Shown piece by piece: positions 31,744 through 41,525 of a DNA stretch of 63,107 nt. Under the pieces are notes generated by a model. It saw only the letters and a list, made by a program, of their open reading frames with translations, had not been told where the DNA came from and searched no databases. Positions within the stretch are counted from its first letter, which is position 1, and each line of letters starts with the position of its first letter. This DNA comes from an uncultured Clostridia bacterium (GTDB taxonomy: Bacteria; Bacillota; Clostridia; Oscillospirales; Acutalibacteraceae), in contig CAMHQC010000011.1 in assembly GCA_946187325.1 (NCBI GenBank), forward strand, positions 1 to 63,107, given 5' to 3'. A program made the position numbers and the translations under genes.

Positions 31744-34233
31744 ATGAAAAAATTACTTATGGCGCTTACATCCTTAATACTCTGTATGACGATGTTGATA
31801 GGCGCTCCCGCTCAGTTAGTCGCTTCAGCGGCTGACGGCGGTAAAAAGTACATAAGCGAGGTAAAGGTCGGAATGGGCGAGACCTCCGACGAAGCCTCGA
31901 AAGAGTTAAAGTCAGGCGGATATACAATCCTTACCGACGATAAGGGAAATTACGCCGACCTTAACAAAGACGCGGGAACCTCCAGCGCTATGAAAAAGGG
32001 CCCGAACCAGAAGATAGTTTATCTCGGATATAAGACCACCGATGACGTAAACGACGCTGTAACAGACTTAGCCGTAATGCATATGAACGGCGGTTACAGC
32101 TACCAGGAATACGAAAAGCTTATGGACGACCATATGAACACCGAGATTAAGCCTTTCGTACAAAGATTTATCGCGACTCTTGCCGAGTACCGCAAAAATC
32201 TTAGTAGACCCAAGGACTCTCTTAACTATAAGAGAGCCGCTTACTACAGAACCCTGCTCAATAAGTTCACCGACGACGATACAAAAGGACAGCCGTTAGG
32301 CGACCTTCTTGTTAATAAGACTAAGTTTGAGATGGGCGATGCCGCTTACAACGCTCTCTCGGATTCCGAAAAGAACAACCATTGCGATATCGTTACCCTT
32401 TTAATGCAGGGTAACGGCGAAGCGGTACAGGTTTTAGAAACATTGATTACGAAAGCGTCCGACTCTAAAAAGACTACATGGCTCGAAAGATTCGTTCAAA
32501 CCGACCTGGACACTATGAGAGAGAGGGTTGAAGATGAGAACCCAAGCTTCACTCCTTCCGAAATTGACGCGGCGCTCGATAAGCAGTACAACGACGACGC
32601 TAAGAGAATCCTCGATAAGTGGAACGACTTTACCGATGTTCTCGCTAACTATGACGAAGCGGTTGATAAGGCTGACGAGGTTATAGAGGATAGTAAAGAC
32701 GACGTAAAGGATGCGGGCAGCCTTAACAACAACTCGTCCGCTGAAGAAGTCCAAGAAGTCGTTAATGACGCGTATAAAGCAGAATCTAATTTGGTAAAAG
32801 GCAGTATGGCTGCCGAGGATATCGTAGTACACGATTACCTTGACTCTAACGAATACGGTGACGGAACTCTGCTCGATTTCTTCGAGAGAGATAAGTCCGA
32901 GTTCGACGATAAAGACAGTATCCGCGAGCTTTATCCGATTGTAAAAGCTCTTACAGCGGGACAGATAGCGGGTCTCGACTTCCTCTCCATCAAGGATATG
33001 ATTCTTATGGCGATTACCGACGAGAACGGCTTTAAAGAAGTGAAGTCTGATAAAATTTCCGCTTCAATTTATCAGGACGTAAACCGTGAAATCTACGACA
33101 GAGGCGGCGTAGCTCTTACAGATGACGCCTTACGCGCTCAGGCGAGCGCTCAGGAGACGGAGCCTACCTTTGAGCTAAGCGGCTTGGGTATAGCGCTTTG
33201 GTCTTGTACGGCTGTGACGGGAGCCGCGGCTTTAGGTTCGGCGATTGGATGGGCTAAAGCATCGTCTGAGTTGAGTAAAGCGCAGGATCGCTTAAGCCAG
33301 TTAAATAAACTGCAAAGCGCGCAATGGGGCGCACGGGACGCGCTGAATAATTACAACTCCCTCAAAATTCGATTTGTAGATGGTAAATTTATTCAAGATC
33401 AAAAAATAAATGTGGAACACCAGACTGCGCTGACTAAAAATCTTAAAGAGGCCGAAGATGCTACTAAAAAATTTTTGAATAAAAGCGGAGTTGGCTCCGA
33501 ACAAGACTTAATCAAGCAAAAAGATTCATTTAACGAAGCTATAAAAAAAGCGTCCCTCAAGTCTAATATCTGTAAATACCTCACCGCGGGCTTTACGGTA
33601 ATTACGGCGATACTCGCGGGATATTCAATCTACACCACTATTAAAGAAATGATAGATTTCTACAGGATAAAATTTGCACCGATTCCGAAGTATATCGTAG
33701 AAAAAACCGATATTACCGCTAAAAATAAAAAGGGCAAAGAGACTATGATTAAAAACCAGAGCGCTTACTATAAGGTAGTTACCTGTAACAGAACTGAGGG
33801 AAATAGCGACGTCGAGAAAGAAAACTATAAGATTCTCGGTGACAGAAACGACTTAAACGGCGACGTAGGTCAGGAATGGCTCGCTCTCTACAGCGTAAAA
33901 TACGAGAACGGCACGCCGATTTTAGCTGATTCGTTAAAGTTTAAAACGGGTAAAGGCGCCCCCGAGGGCTATGATATAGGTATCCATATGTTCGGTAGCG
34001 GCTCGGCGTTTAACCTTACACATAAGCCTTTCTGCTACAAAGACCCCTACGACGGTACATATGTCTACTTCAAGACCGATACGGTTTCCGTTAAGGAACA
34101 GACAGCCGCCGGCTCGCTCTTTTCGGGCGGATCGCTCGCTATCGGCGCGGTCGCGGGATTACTCGTAGGATGCGGCGCTACATTCCTTATCACAATAATT
34201 GCAGGCAAAAAGAAGAAAAGAGAAACCGCGTAA
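31744..34233 (+). CDS. Membrane-anchored surface protein A, first of a tandem pair
   Basis: The 829-residue protein has a signal peptide (1-31, ending VASAAD). An N-terminal beta-type unit follows with a D-L-N, Y-L-G-Y-K-T-T and A-V-T-D-L signature (about 33-120), then a helical region. Two membrane helices (about 481-504 and 611-632) flank a loop predicted to be cytoplasmic. A second beta-type unit (about 660-785) and a C-terminal SLFSGG, hydrophobic helix (about 793-820), KKKKR tail end the protein. The signature resembles the MABP beta-prism repeat (DLNxG..YLGY..AItDI), but I cannot assign a named family with certainty. It heads a seven-gene operon. Residues 1-215 and about the last 130 are almost identical to the next protein. 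Confidence 0.7.
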   Translation: MKKLLMALTSLILCMTMLIGAPAQLVASAADGGKKYISEVKVGMGETSDEASKELKSGGYTILTDDKGNYADLNKDAGTSSAMKKGPNQKIVYLGYKTTDDVNDAVTDLAVMHMNGGYSYQEYEKLMDDHMNTEIKPFVQRFIATLAEYRKNLSRPKDSLNYKRAAYYRTLLNKFTDDDTKGQPLGDLLVNKTKFEMGDAAYNALSDSEKNNHCDIVTLLMQGNGEAVQVLETLITKASDSKKTTWLERFVQTDLDTMRERVEDENPSFTPSEIDAALDKQYNDDAKRILDKWNDFTDVLANYDEAVDKADEVIEDSKDDVKDAGSLNNNSSAEEVQEVVNDAYKAESNLVKGSMAAEDIVVHDYLDSNEYGDGTLLDFFERDKSEFDDKDSIRELYPIVKALTAGQIAGLDFLSIKDMILMAITDENGFKEVKSDKISASIYQDVNREIYDRGGVALTDDALRAQASAQETEPTFELSGLGIALWSCTAVTGAAALGSAIGWAKASSELSKAQDRLSQLNKLQSAQWGARDALNNYNSLKIRFVDGKFIQDQKINVEHQTALTKNLKEAEDATKKFLNKSGVGSEQDLIKQKDSFNEAIKKASLKSNICKYLTAGFTVITAILAGYSIYTTIKEMIDFYRIKFAPIPKYIVEKTDITAKNKKGKETMIKNQSAYYKVVTCNRTEGNSDVEKENYKILGDRNDLNGDVGQEWLALYSVKYENGTPILADSLKFKTGKGAPEGYDIGIHMFGSGSAFNLTHKPFCYKDPYDGTYVYFKTDTVSVKEQTAAGSLFSGGSLAIGAVAGLLVGCGATFLITIIAGKKKKRETA

Positions 34234-34260
34234 TTGGGTTTTAATATAAGGAGAACGATT

Positions 34261-36774
34261 ATGAAAAAATTACTTATGGCGCTTACCTCGGTAATACTCT
34301 GTATGACGATGTTGATAGGCGCTCCCGCTCAGTTAGTCGCTTCAGCGGCTGACGGCGGTAAAAAGTACATAAGCGAGGTAAAGGTCGGAATGGGCGAGAC
34401 CTCCGACGAAGCCTCGAAAGAGTTAAAGTCAGGCGGATATACAATCCTTACCGACGATAAGGGAAATTACGCCGACCTTAACAAAGACGCGGGAACCTCC
34501 AGCGCTATGAAAAAGGGCCCGAACCAGAAGATAGTTTATCTCGGATATAAGACCACCGATGACGTAAACGACGCTGTAACAGACTTAGCCGTAATGCATA
34601 TGAACGGCGGTTACAGCTACCAGGAATACGAAAAGCTTATGGACGACCATATGAACACCGAGATTAAGCCTTTCGTACAAAGATTTATCGCGACTCTTGC
34701 CGAGTACCGCAAAAATCTTAGTAGACCCAAGGACTCTCTTAACTATAAGAGAGCCGCTTACTACAGAACCCTGCTCAATAAGTTCACCGACGACGATACA
34801 AAAGGACAGCCGTTAGGCGACCTTCTTGTTAATAAGACTAAGTTTGAGATGGGCGATGCCGCTTACAACGCTCTCTCGGATTCCGAAAAGAACAACCACT
34901 GCGATATCCTAACCCTCTTGATGCAGGGTAACGGCGAAGCGGTACAGCTTGTAGAAACAATGCTCACCAAAGCGTCCGACTCGAGAAATACTACATGGCT
35001 CGACAGATTTGTTAAAACCAATCTCGACGCTATGAAAGAAGAGCTTGAAGAGGATAACCCGAGCTTCACTCCCTCCGAAATCAACTCGGCGCTCGATAAG
35101 AAGTACAACGACGACGCTAAAAGAATCCTCGATAAGTGGAACGCCTTTACCGATGTTCTCGCTAACTACGACGAAGCGGTTGATAAGGCGGACGAGGTTA
35201 TAGAGGATGGTAAAGAAGATTTAAAGAGTTTTGGCGACCTTGACAAAAATGCACCCACAGAAGAAATCAAAGAAGCTTTTAAAGATACATATAAAGCAGA
35301 AGTAAATATGGTTAAGGGCGGCGAGTCCGGCGAGGATATCTTAGTACACGATTATCTCGAAACCGCCGAATACGGCGACGGAACTCTGCTCGATTTCTTC
35401 GAGAAAGATAAGTCTGAGTTCGACGATAAAGACAGTATCCGCGAGCTCTATCCTATCGTAAGCGCTCTTACAGCGGGACAGATAGCGGGTCTCGACTTCC
35501 TCTCCATCAAGGATATGATTCTTATGGCGATTACCGACGAGTACGGTTTTAAAGACGCGGAAATAAAGAATGATACTACCGCTTCAATCTATCAGGATGT
35601 TAACCGTGAAATCTACGACAGAGGCGGCGTAGCTCTTACAGACGACGCTTTACGCGCTCAGGCGAGCGCTCAGGAGGCGAAAAACTCCTTTGCGCTGAGC
35701 AATTTGGGTATCGTGCTCTGGAGCTGTACAGCGGTGACGGGATTCGCGGCGATAGGTTCGGCGATTGCGTGGAGCAAGTTTGCGCCGAAGGCGAGTCAAG
35801 CGAATGACGCTTTTAAATTGGCGGCTCAACAGGAAAAAACATTGAGAAATCTGAAAAAACTCCAAACAAAAGCATTTTTCGCATTCGACGAATACAATAG
35901 AAGCGGCGGAACTAGAGTCTTAAGCGATGGTAGATATGTTCATAGAATTATTCCGGAAGAACAAGCGGCTCTGAAGATGAAATGGGGAGAAGCGCAGGAT
36001 AATACTGACGACTTCTTGAAAAGATACGGATTTGATAGTGAGTATGAAGTTTACGGCAATAAAAACGAACTTGAGGCAGTGGCTAAGAAAGTTTCTCTCA
36101 AGTCTAATATCTGTAAATACCTCACCGCAGGCTTTACGGTAATTACGGCGATACTCGCGGCATATTCAATTTATACCACAATTAAAGAACTGATAGATTA
36201 CTACAAGGTAAAATTTGCCCCTGTTCCGAAGTATATTGTAGAAAGAACCGATATTACCGCTAAAAATAAAAAGGGCAAAGAGACTATGATAAGAAACCAG
36301 AGCGCTTACTATAAGGTAGTTACCTGTAACAGAACCGCTGGCGACAGCGACGTTGAGAAAGAAAATTATAAGATTCTTGAGGACAGAAACGATTTAAACG
36401 GCGACGTAGGTCAGGAATGGCTCGCTCTCTACAGCGTAAAATACGAGAACGGCACGCCGATTTTAGCTGATTCGTTAAAGTTTAAAACGGGTAAAGGCGC
36501 CCCCGAGGGCTATGATATAGGTATCCATATGTTCGGTAGCGGCTCGGCGTTTAACCTTACACATAAGCCTTACTGCTATAAAGATCCCTACGACGGTACA
36601 TACGTCTACTTCAAGACCGATACGGTTTCCGTTAAGGAACAGACAGCCGCGGGCTCGCTCTTTTCGGGCGGATCGCTCGCCATCGGCGCGGTCGCGGGAT
36701 TACTCGTCGGAGGCGCTGTAGCTTTACTTTTAAGCTTTTCTGTACGGAAAAGAAGAGAAGTTAGAAGTATTTAA
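34261..36774 (+). CDS. Membrane-anchored surface protein B, tandem paralogue
   Basis: The 837-residue protein is a recent duplicate of the preceding gene. Its start is the ATG at 34261 with AAGGAG upstream; an earlier in-frame ATG at 34234 lacks a good site. The signal peptide and first about 215 residues are identical except for one substitution in the signal peptide, and even the DNA is nearly the same. Divergence is concentrated in a linker (about 320-370) and in the loop between the two internal membrane helices (about 500-610), which is almost unrelated to its twin. The last about 130 residues are again close, ending in SLFSGG, hydrophobic helix and RKRR tail. Positive-inside logic places the variable loop in the cytoplasm. 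Confidence 0.7.
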   Translation: MKKLLMALTSVILCMTMLIGAPAQLVASAADGGKKYISEVKVGMGETSDEASKELKSGGYTILTDDKGNYADLNKDAGTSSAMKKGPNQKIVYLGYKTTDDVNDAVTDLAVMHMNGGYSYQEYEKLMDDHMNTEIKPFVQRFIATLAEYRKNLSRPKDSLNYKRAAYYRTLLNKFTDDDTKGQPLGDLLVNKTKFEMGDAAYNALSDSEKNNHCDILTLLMQGNGEAVQLVETMLTKASDSRNTTWLDRFVKTNLDAMKEELEEDNPSFTPSEINSALDKKYNDDAKRILDKWNAFTDVLANYDEAVDKADEVIEDGKEDLKSFGDLDKNAPTEEIKEAFKDTYKAEVNMVKGGESGEDILVHDYLETAEYGDGTLLDFFEKDKSEFDDKDSIRELYPIVSALTAGQIAGLDFLSIKDMILMAITDEYGFKDAEIKNDTTASIYQDVNREIYDRGGVALTDDALRAQASAQEAKNSFALSNLGIVLWSCTAVTGFAAIGSAIAWSKFAPKASQANDAFKLAAQQEKTLRNLKKLQTKAFFAFDEYNRSGGTRVLSDGRYVHRIIPEEQAALKMKWGEAQDNTDDFLKRYGFDSEYEVYGNKNELEAVAKKVSLKSNICKYLTAGFTVITAILAAYSIYTTIKELIDYYKVKFAPVPKYIVERTDITAKNKKGKETMIRNQSAYYKVVTCNRTAGDSDVEKENYKILEDRNDLNGDVGQEWLALYSVKYENGTPILADSLKFKTGKGAPEGYDIGIHMFGSGSAFNLTHKPYCYKDPYDGTYVYFKTDTVSVKEQTAAGSLFSGGSLAIGAVAGLLVGGAVALLLSFSVRKRREVRSI

Positions 36775-36777
36775 GGT

Positions 36778-36820
36778 AATGCCGCACAATTCGCGGCGCG
36801 TGCCTGAATTATGCGGTATT
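36778..36820 (+). other. Intercistronic hairpin
   Basis: AATGCCGCA with AATTC (36778-36792) faces GAATT with TGCGGTATT (36806-36820), giving a near-perfect 14-bp stem and a GC-rich 13-base loop. No U-run follows, so it is probably an mRNA processing or stability element between operon genes. Confidence 0.5.
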
Positions 36821-36858
36821 GCATTAATTTACATTCACATAAAAAGGAAGTGAGTCAT

Positions 36859-39800
36859 TTGAAAAAAGAAGTATCATTATCCGCACGGGTTTTGTCCGCG
36901 ATACTTTCTCTGCTTTTGTGCGCCGGGATGATAGCGAATATCGGTATTATGTCCGCTTTCGCTGAAGAATACGATGAAAACTCGAGCGTGTATGTAGGAG
37001 AGATTGAAGCAGGTGATATTATAGCGGACGGAGCGGTGATTTACGCTGATGACGAGGATGGCGGCTATAAAACCTTTGACGTCTACTTCAATAATAAATT
37101 AGAAGTCAAAGCCGAAACTGAAATGACTTTTGACCGCAGAGCTATGCTTATCGACGCAAAAGCCGATTCTAAAAACTCTAAAAAACTGACTATGTATTTT
37201 GAGGATATGTATACCGAGGGTAACGCCGATTCCGAGGGAACTCTCAAGGCGGTTCTCGGTAACGACAGAGTTGTTAATCTTTCGGGCGATATCGAGCTTA
37301 AAAATACAATTTATGTTCTCGATGGTAAAACCCACATAATCAATACAAACGGTCATACAATATACGCCGCGAAAAGTTCAGGCGAAAGTATATTCTCTGT
37401 TGGTTCGGGAAGTACGCTGATTATTAAAGGAAAAGGCGGCGAAAACGCTTCAATGATTACGGGAGCGAACAACGGCTTTGCTTCCGGCGGCGCTGTTTTT
37501 GTCAGCGGCAACAGCAAGCTTGTTATGCAGAAAATGAGTATTGTCGGAAACAAGGCAAAGCAAGGCGGCGGAGTATTCCTCAAAGGCGGAACCGCAGAGT
37601 TTAAAGATTGTAAGTTTGAGAACAATTCAGCAAGCGGAAACGGCGGCGGTCTGTATGTTGATTCGGGCGCGTCCGCTACGATGAATAAATGTAAATTTGC
37701 GGTCAATTCCGCGAATGACGGCGGCGGTATCTATAACTTAGGAACAGTTACTCTTAACAATTGTGAACTGACGTGTAACTCTGTAAAGGGCGGCGGCGCA
37801 GGTATCTGGTCAAAAGGAGACGCCTCGCTCAACAAGACGTCGATAACGCAGAATACTAACGCGGTTAACGGCGGCGGCGTTACCAACCATAAGGATATGA
37901 CGCTCGCTAACTGTACTATTACAGGCAACGGCGTAACCCAATGGGGCGGCGGTTTATTTATTGATACGAACGGTAAAACCGTATTGGAAAATGACTGCGA
38001 GATAAGCAACAATACAGCAGCTACAGGCGCGGGAATCAATATCCGTAATGGTAAGCTCACTGTCTCGAATACAGTAATAGATAAAAATATTGCTTCTTCG
38101 GCAGGCGGCGGCGTATGGGCAAACTCAGGTACAAACCTTGAGTTTAAGAACGTTGATATGAACGAGAATTCCTGTAATACAAACGGCGGCGGTATAAATT
38201 CGCACGGTACTGTCGAGTTAAATAGTTGTAATATTAAAGCCTGTATGGCGGGTAACGCCGGCGGCGGAGTATATATGGATTCATCCAATTCGCTTACGAT
38301 TGAAAAAAGCGAAATCGTTAACTGTACCGCGCGCGACGGTGGCGGAGTTTATGTCCACGACGGTTCTATTATCCTCGCGGGCGGAATAATCAGAATTACA
38401 GACAATACGGCGGGCGGTAATTCCAACAATATAAAACAAAGAGATTACCGAAACATTAAGATTACAGGAAGATTATCGAGTGGTTCGGAAATCGGTATCG
38501 TACCTCCGACAAACCGAGTTAACAGCGATATTACAACGGGCTTCGGCGAACATAACGACAACCTTCCCGCAAATGTTTTTAACTGCGATAATAACGAATG
38601 TAAGATTAACCGTGATAAGAATTGCAAGGAAGTACGCTTGCTCGCGGGCTTAAAGTCAACCCACAGCAGTTATAAAGTCAAGGTGGAAATCAAGGTTACC
38701 GACGACGTTGACTGGTGGGATTGGGCGTATTTTGAGATTTACGGAAAAGACAACAGAGGAACAGGCGGCGAACGCCATCTCAATACCTCGGGCGATTTCC
38801 ATGGATCCATTGACGACGATGGTGAAAGCTACTCCTATGAGTACGACTGCGGTTCCGACTGTTTCCCCTCTGCAGTAAACTTTAAAACAAAATTCGGTTC
38901 CTTGTGGACTTCACGTAGATTCCAGGGTGACGTTAAGATTTACATCAACGGAATTAACGTTTGTAACTATCACGTAGACCATAAGGTCTGGAGTACCGAG
39001 GAAAAGAATACAAAGATTAATATCGGCGGCGACAAGTATCCTTGTCCCGACCCCGACGGATTTGATATTGACGGTCCTAATAAGAGCGCGAACTCAGGTA
39101 CTATCGAGATAGCCCAGTCGGGTATAATTACCGTGGCGGCAGTCGATCAATACGGTCTTAAATGGAAGTTTGACGGCGATAAGACCTCTATGGAAAACAT
39201 TTCTTATCCCGACGAAGATACCTTTAAGGCGGTCGATAAAACAGGTTCTAAGTGGAAGCTCACCAGTACCCATAAAACCAATCATATGAGCACCTACTAT
39301 ATCACCTTTAAATCGGGAAGTGATGTCTACCCGAAAATCACTAAGGTAGTTAATTTTAGATTCGTATTCCCGTTACATCTTTCCGTTGTAGTTGGCGGTA
39401 AGGAGATATTTTATAAGGAAGGCTACGAAAAGGATGAACTTCACGTTCCGCCTGTAGAGGCTCCTTTAGGTCACTATATCTTAAAGTACACTAATAAGGG
39501 CGTCGGAATACACAAGAAAAACTCTGACGGAAGTATCGATTTTACCTTTGTAAATGAATCCGTTACCCTAACGGCACAGATTAACCCCAATAACTATAAA
39601 GTTTCTTTTGATAAGAACGGTAGAGGTGTTACAGGTTATATGAGCAATTTGACGCTCTATTACGACAAAAAAGAATCTCTCCCCGAGAACGCCTTGGAGC
39701 GTGACGGCTACGAGTTCGTCGGCTGGAACACCAGCGCGGACGGTACGGGTAAAATGTTCCAAGACCAAGAGGAAATACTTAATCTTACCGCTAAAAAAGG

Positions 39801-39981
39801 CGAAAAGATTAAGCTGTACGCTATCTGGAAAGAGATTGAAGGTTCCACGACAGCCTCTATCTTCTCAGAAGGCACGATTATAATCTATATCGGTATAGCC
39901 GTACTACTGCTTTCTATCGCTGCGGCTGTTATATACTCGGTAAGAAAGAAAAAACAAAAAGAACAAAACGGTAAATCATAA
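36859..39981 (+). CDS. Surface beta-helix protein with InlB-type repeat and C-terminal anchor
   Basis: The 1040-residue protein starts at TTG 36859, seven bases or so after AGGAAGTGAG; the in-frame ATG at 36811 lies in the hairpin and has no site. It has a signal peptide (to about residue 35). A right-handed beta-helix of GGG-turn repeats follows (about 165-520; SGNGGGLYVDSG, NDGGGIYNLG and so on), then a beta-rich middle. A Listeria-Bacteroides/InlB-type repeat (about 912-994) includes YKVSFDKNG and GYEFVGWNTSADGTG. The C-terminus is SIFSEG, a hydrophobic helix (about 1003-1028) and a KKKQK tail. Such beta-helices bind carbohydrate or act as adhesins; no catalytic residues are evident. Confidence 0.75.
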   Translation: MKKEVSLSARVLSAILSLLLCAGMIANIGIMSAFAEEYDENSSVYVGEIEAGDIIADGAVIYADDEDGGYKTFDVYFNNKLEVKAETEMTFDRRAMLIDAKADSKNSKKLTMYFEDMYTEGNADSEGTLKAVLGNDRVVNLSGDIELKNTIYVLDGKTHIINTNGHTIYAAKSSGESIFSVGSGSTLIIKGKGGENASMITGANNGFASGGAVFVSGNSKLVMQKMSIVGNKAKQGGGVFLKGGTAEFKDCKFENNSASGNGGGLYVDSGASATMNKCKFAVNSANDGGGIYNLGTVTLNNCELTCNSVKGGGAGIWSKGDASLNKTSITQNTNAVNGGGVTNHKDMTLANCTITGNGVTQWGGGLFIDTNGKTVLENDCEISNNTAATGAGINIRNGKLTVSNTVIDKNIASSAGGGVWANSGTNLEFKNVDMNENSCNTNGGGINSHGTVELNSCNIKACMAGNAGGGVYMDSSNSLTIEKSEIVNCTARDGGGVYVHDGSIILAGGIIRITDNTAGGNSNNIKQRDYRNIKITGRLSSGSEIGIVPPTNRVNSDITTGFGEHNDNLPANVFNCDNNECKINRDKNCKEVRLLAGLKSTHSSYKVKVEIKVTDDVDWWDWAYFEIYGKDNRGTGGERHLNTSGDFHGSIDDDGESYSYEYDCGSDCFPSAVNFKTKFGSLWTSRRFQGDVKIYINGINVCNYHVDHKVWSTEEKNTKINIGGDKYPCPDPDGFDIDGPNKSANSGTIEIAQSGIITVAAVDQYGLKWKFDGDKTSMENISYPDEDTFKAVDKTGSKWKLTSTHKTNHMSTYYITFKSGSDVYPKITKVVNFRFVFPLHLSVVVGGKEIFYKEGYEKDELHVPPVEAPLGHYILKYTNKGVGIHKKNSDGSIDFTFVNESVTLTAQINPNNYKVSFDKNGRGVTGYMSNLTLYYDKKESLPENALERDGYEFVGWNTSADGTGKMFQDQEEILNLTAKKGEKIKLYAIWKEIEGSTTASIFSEGTIIIYIGIAVLLLSIAAAVIYSVRKKKQKEQNGKS

Positions 39982-40001
39982 TAGAAAGGAGTAGACTGAT
40001 T

Positions 40002-41525
40002 ATGAAATTCAAGAAATTTTTATCCGCGATTCCCGCGGTGTGCCTGCTCCTTACGGCATTCCCCGCGGCGACTGTCGGCGCGGTTGACCCCAAAACCGTT
40101 ACTTCGGGAGCTACCGTAGAGCTTATGCAAGGCGATAAACAGCTTGCGATATCAAGATTCAACTCGCCCAAAGAGGCTTGGGAAAAAGCGGTATCCTCTA
40201 CGGATAGGACGGGCAGGACAGAAACTGTCGTAACTCTGGGAACCGACTGGGTTGAGGATGAACTCCTTACGGCTTATACAGGACAGCACCTAACGCTTGA
40301 CCTCAACGGTCATTACGTTAAACGTAACAGAGACCACAAAGTGAAGTCTGAAGGCGAAGTTTTCCGTGTAAACGGTGAAACAGTATTTACGATTCGTGAC
40401 AGCAACCCGAAATCCGAGGGCTACGACGGCATTAAAGGCGGCGTAATTACAGGCGGCGCGAGCAGTAACACAGGCGGCGCGGTTCAGGTTGACGAGGGCG
40501 GAGAATTCCGTCTGAAAGGCGGAACTATTTACGACTGTATGACCGATGAGGACGGCGGAGCGGTTTATCTCGCGGGCTCTACCTCTAAGACTAAATTCAC
40601 TATGACAGGCGGAAGAATTTACGGTTGTAAAACTATCGACAGCGCGGATGAATGTTACGGCGGAGCGATATATATGCGCAACGGTGTAATAAATATCTCC
40701 AACGCGAAGATAGACAACTGCTACAGCGAGGACGACGGCGGAGCTATCTTCTCGGAACGCGGTACTATTAAATTGAATAATGTAGTATTCTCGGGGAATA
40801 AAGCCCGAGAACAGGGCGGAGCAATTCGAACCGCTCACGATGTAACAGAATACGTCGGTACTAAGATAACCGCTTACAAGTGTACTTTCGCGGGAAACAA
40901 CGCTACCGAGGAAGGCGGAGCGGTTTTCATCAACGATAACCCCGAGCATAACGAGGCTGTAATGTTCCACGAGTGCAAGTTCCGTAACAACTTTGCAAAA
41001 AAGGACGGCGGAGCGATATATATAAACGACGACAACGTCGCTCTTTCGAGCTGTGAGATAACAGGCAACAGCTCCGAGGGCTACGGCGGCGGAGTATATG
41101 TCGACGGCCGTTACAACATAACCCTAAAGGGTAAGATGATTATTAAAGATAACGAAAGTAAAAAGGGAAAAGGCGCTTCCAATCTCTTGCTTGAGAACGG
41201 CAATACGGGAACAGCTCGCGTCATAAACGGCGGACTGTACAGAGGTTCGGATGTTCATGTCGGTACAAACGCAAGCGGCCGAGTGGTGATGTCCGAATGG
41301 ATGAGCCGTTATCAGACGGAGTATTTTACAGCGGACGACGCTTATACTTCCTTTGCGGATGAAAGAAAAGTTAGATCCACAATGGTAACCTCATCTATAT
41401 TCAGCGAGGGCGGTTTCTACGCGATACTTATTGTCGGATGCGCCGGAATTATCGGTACGATAATTCTTATTGTATATAAAAAGAGAAAGAAAAAAGCTGC
41501 GGAAGGCGGTGAAGAAAATGATTAG
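40002..41525 (+). CDS. Surface beta-helix protein with C-terminal anchor
   Basis: The 507-residue protein has a signal peptide (1-28). A beta-helix of regular GG[AG]xY/GGAI turns follows (about 140-390; DEDGGAVYLAG, CYGGAIYMRNG, EDDGGAIFSERG, EQGGAIRTA, EGGAVFIND, KDGGAIYIND). It ends in SIFSEG (about 465), a hydrophobic helix (about 470-490) and a KKRKKK tail. The start ATG at 40002 has AAAGGAG upstream and lies 20 bases after the previous gene. Its last eight bases overlap the start of the 1683-residue protein gene. It looks like a shorter paralogue of the preceding beta-helix protein. Confidence 0.78.
   Translation: MKFKKFLSAIPAVCLLLTAFPAATVGAVDPKTVTSGATVELMQGDKQLAISRFNSPKEAWEKAVSSTDRTGRTETVVTLGTDWVEDELLTAYTGQHLTLDLNGHYVKRNRDHKVKSEGEVFRVNGETVFTIRDSNPKSEGYDGIKGGVITGGASSNTGGAVQVDEGGEFRLKGGTIYDCMTDEDGGAVYLAGSTSKTKFTMTGGRIYGCKTIDSADECYGGAIYMRNGVINISNAKIDNCYSEDDGGAIFSERGTIKLNNVVFSGNKAREQGGAIRTAHDVTEYVGTKITAYKCTFAGNNATEEGGAVFINDNPEHNEAVMFHECKFRNNFAKKDGGAIYINDDNVALSSCEITGNSSEGYGGGVYVDGRYNITLKGKMIIKDNESKKGKGASNLLLENGNTGTARVINGGLYRGSDVHVGTNASGRVVMSEWMSRYQTEYFTADDAYTSFADERKVRSTMVTSSIFSEGGFYAILIVGCAGIIGTIILIVYKKRKKKAAEGGEEND

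Noticed and set aside
37480..38420. Regularly spaced GGCGGCGG motifs, considered as a CRISPR-like array
   Set aside because: The repeats encode GGG turns of a beta-helix inside an intact gene. Spacing varies and there are no identical repeats of CRISPR length. I see no CRISPR array in the window.
40290..40970. 226-codon minus-strand frame inside a beta-helix gene
   Set aside because: It arises from the regular repeat structure of the beta-helix gene and has no start site.
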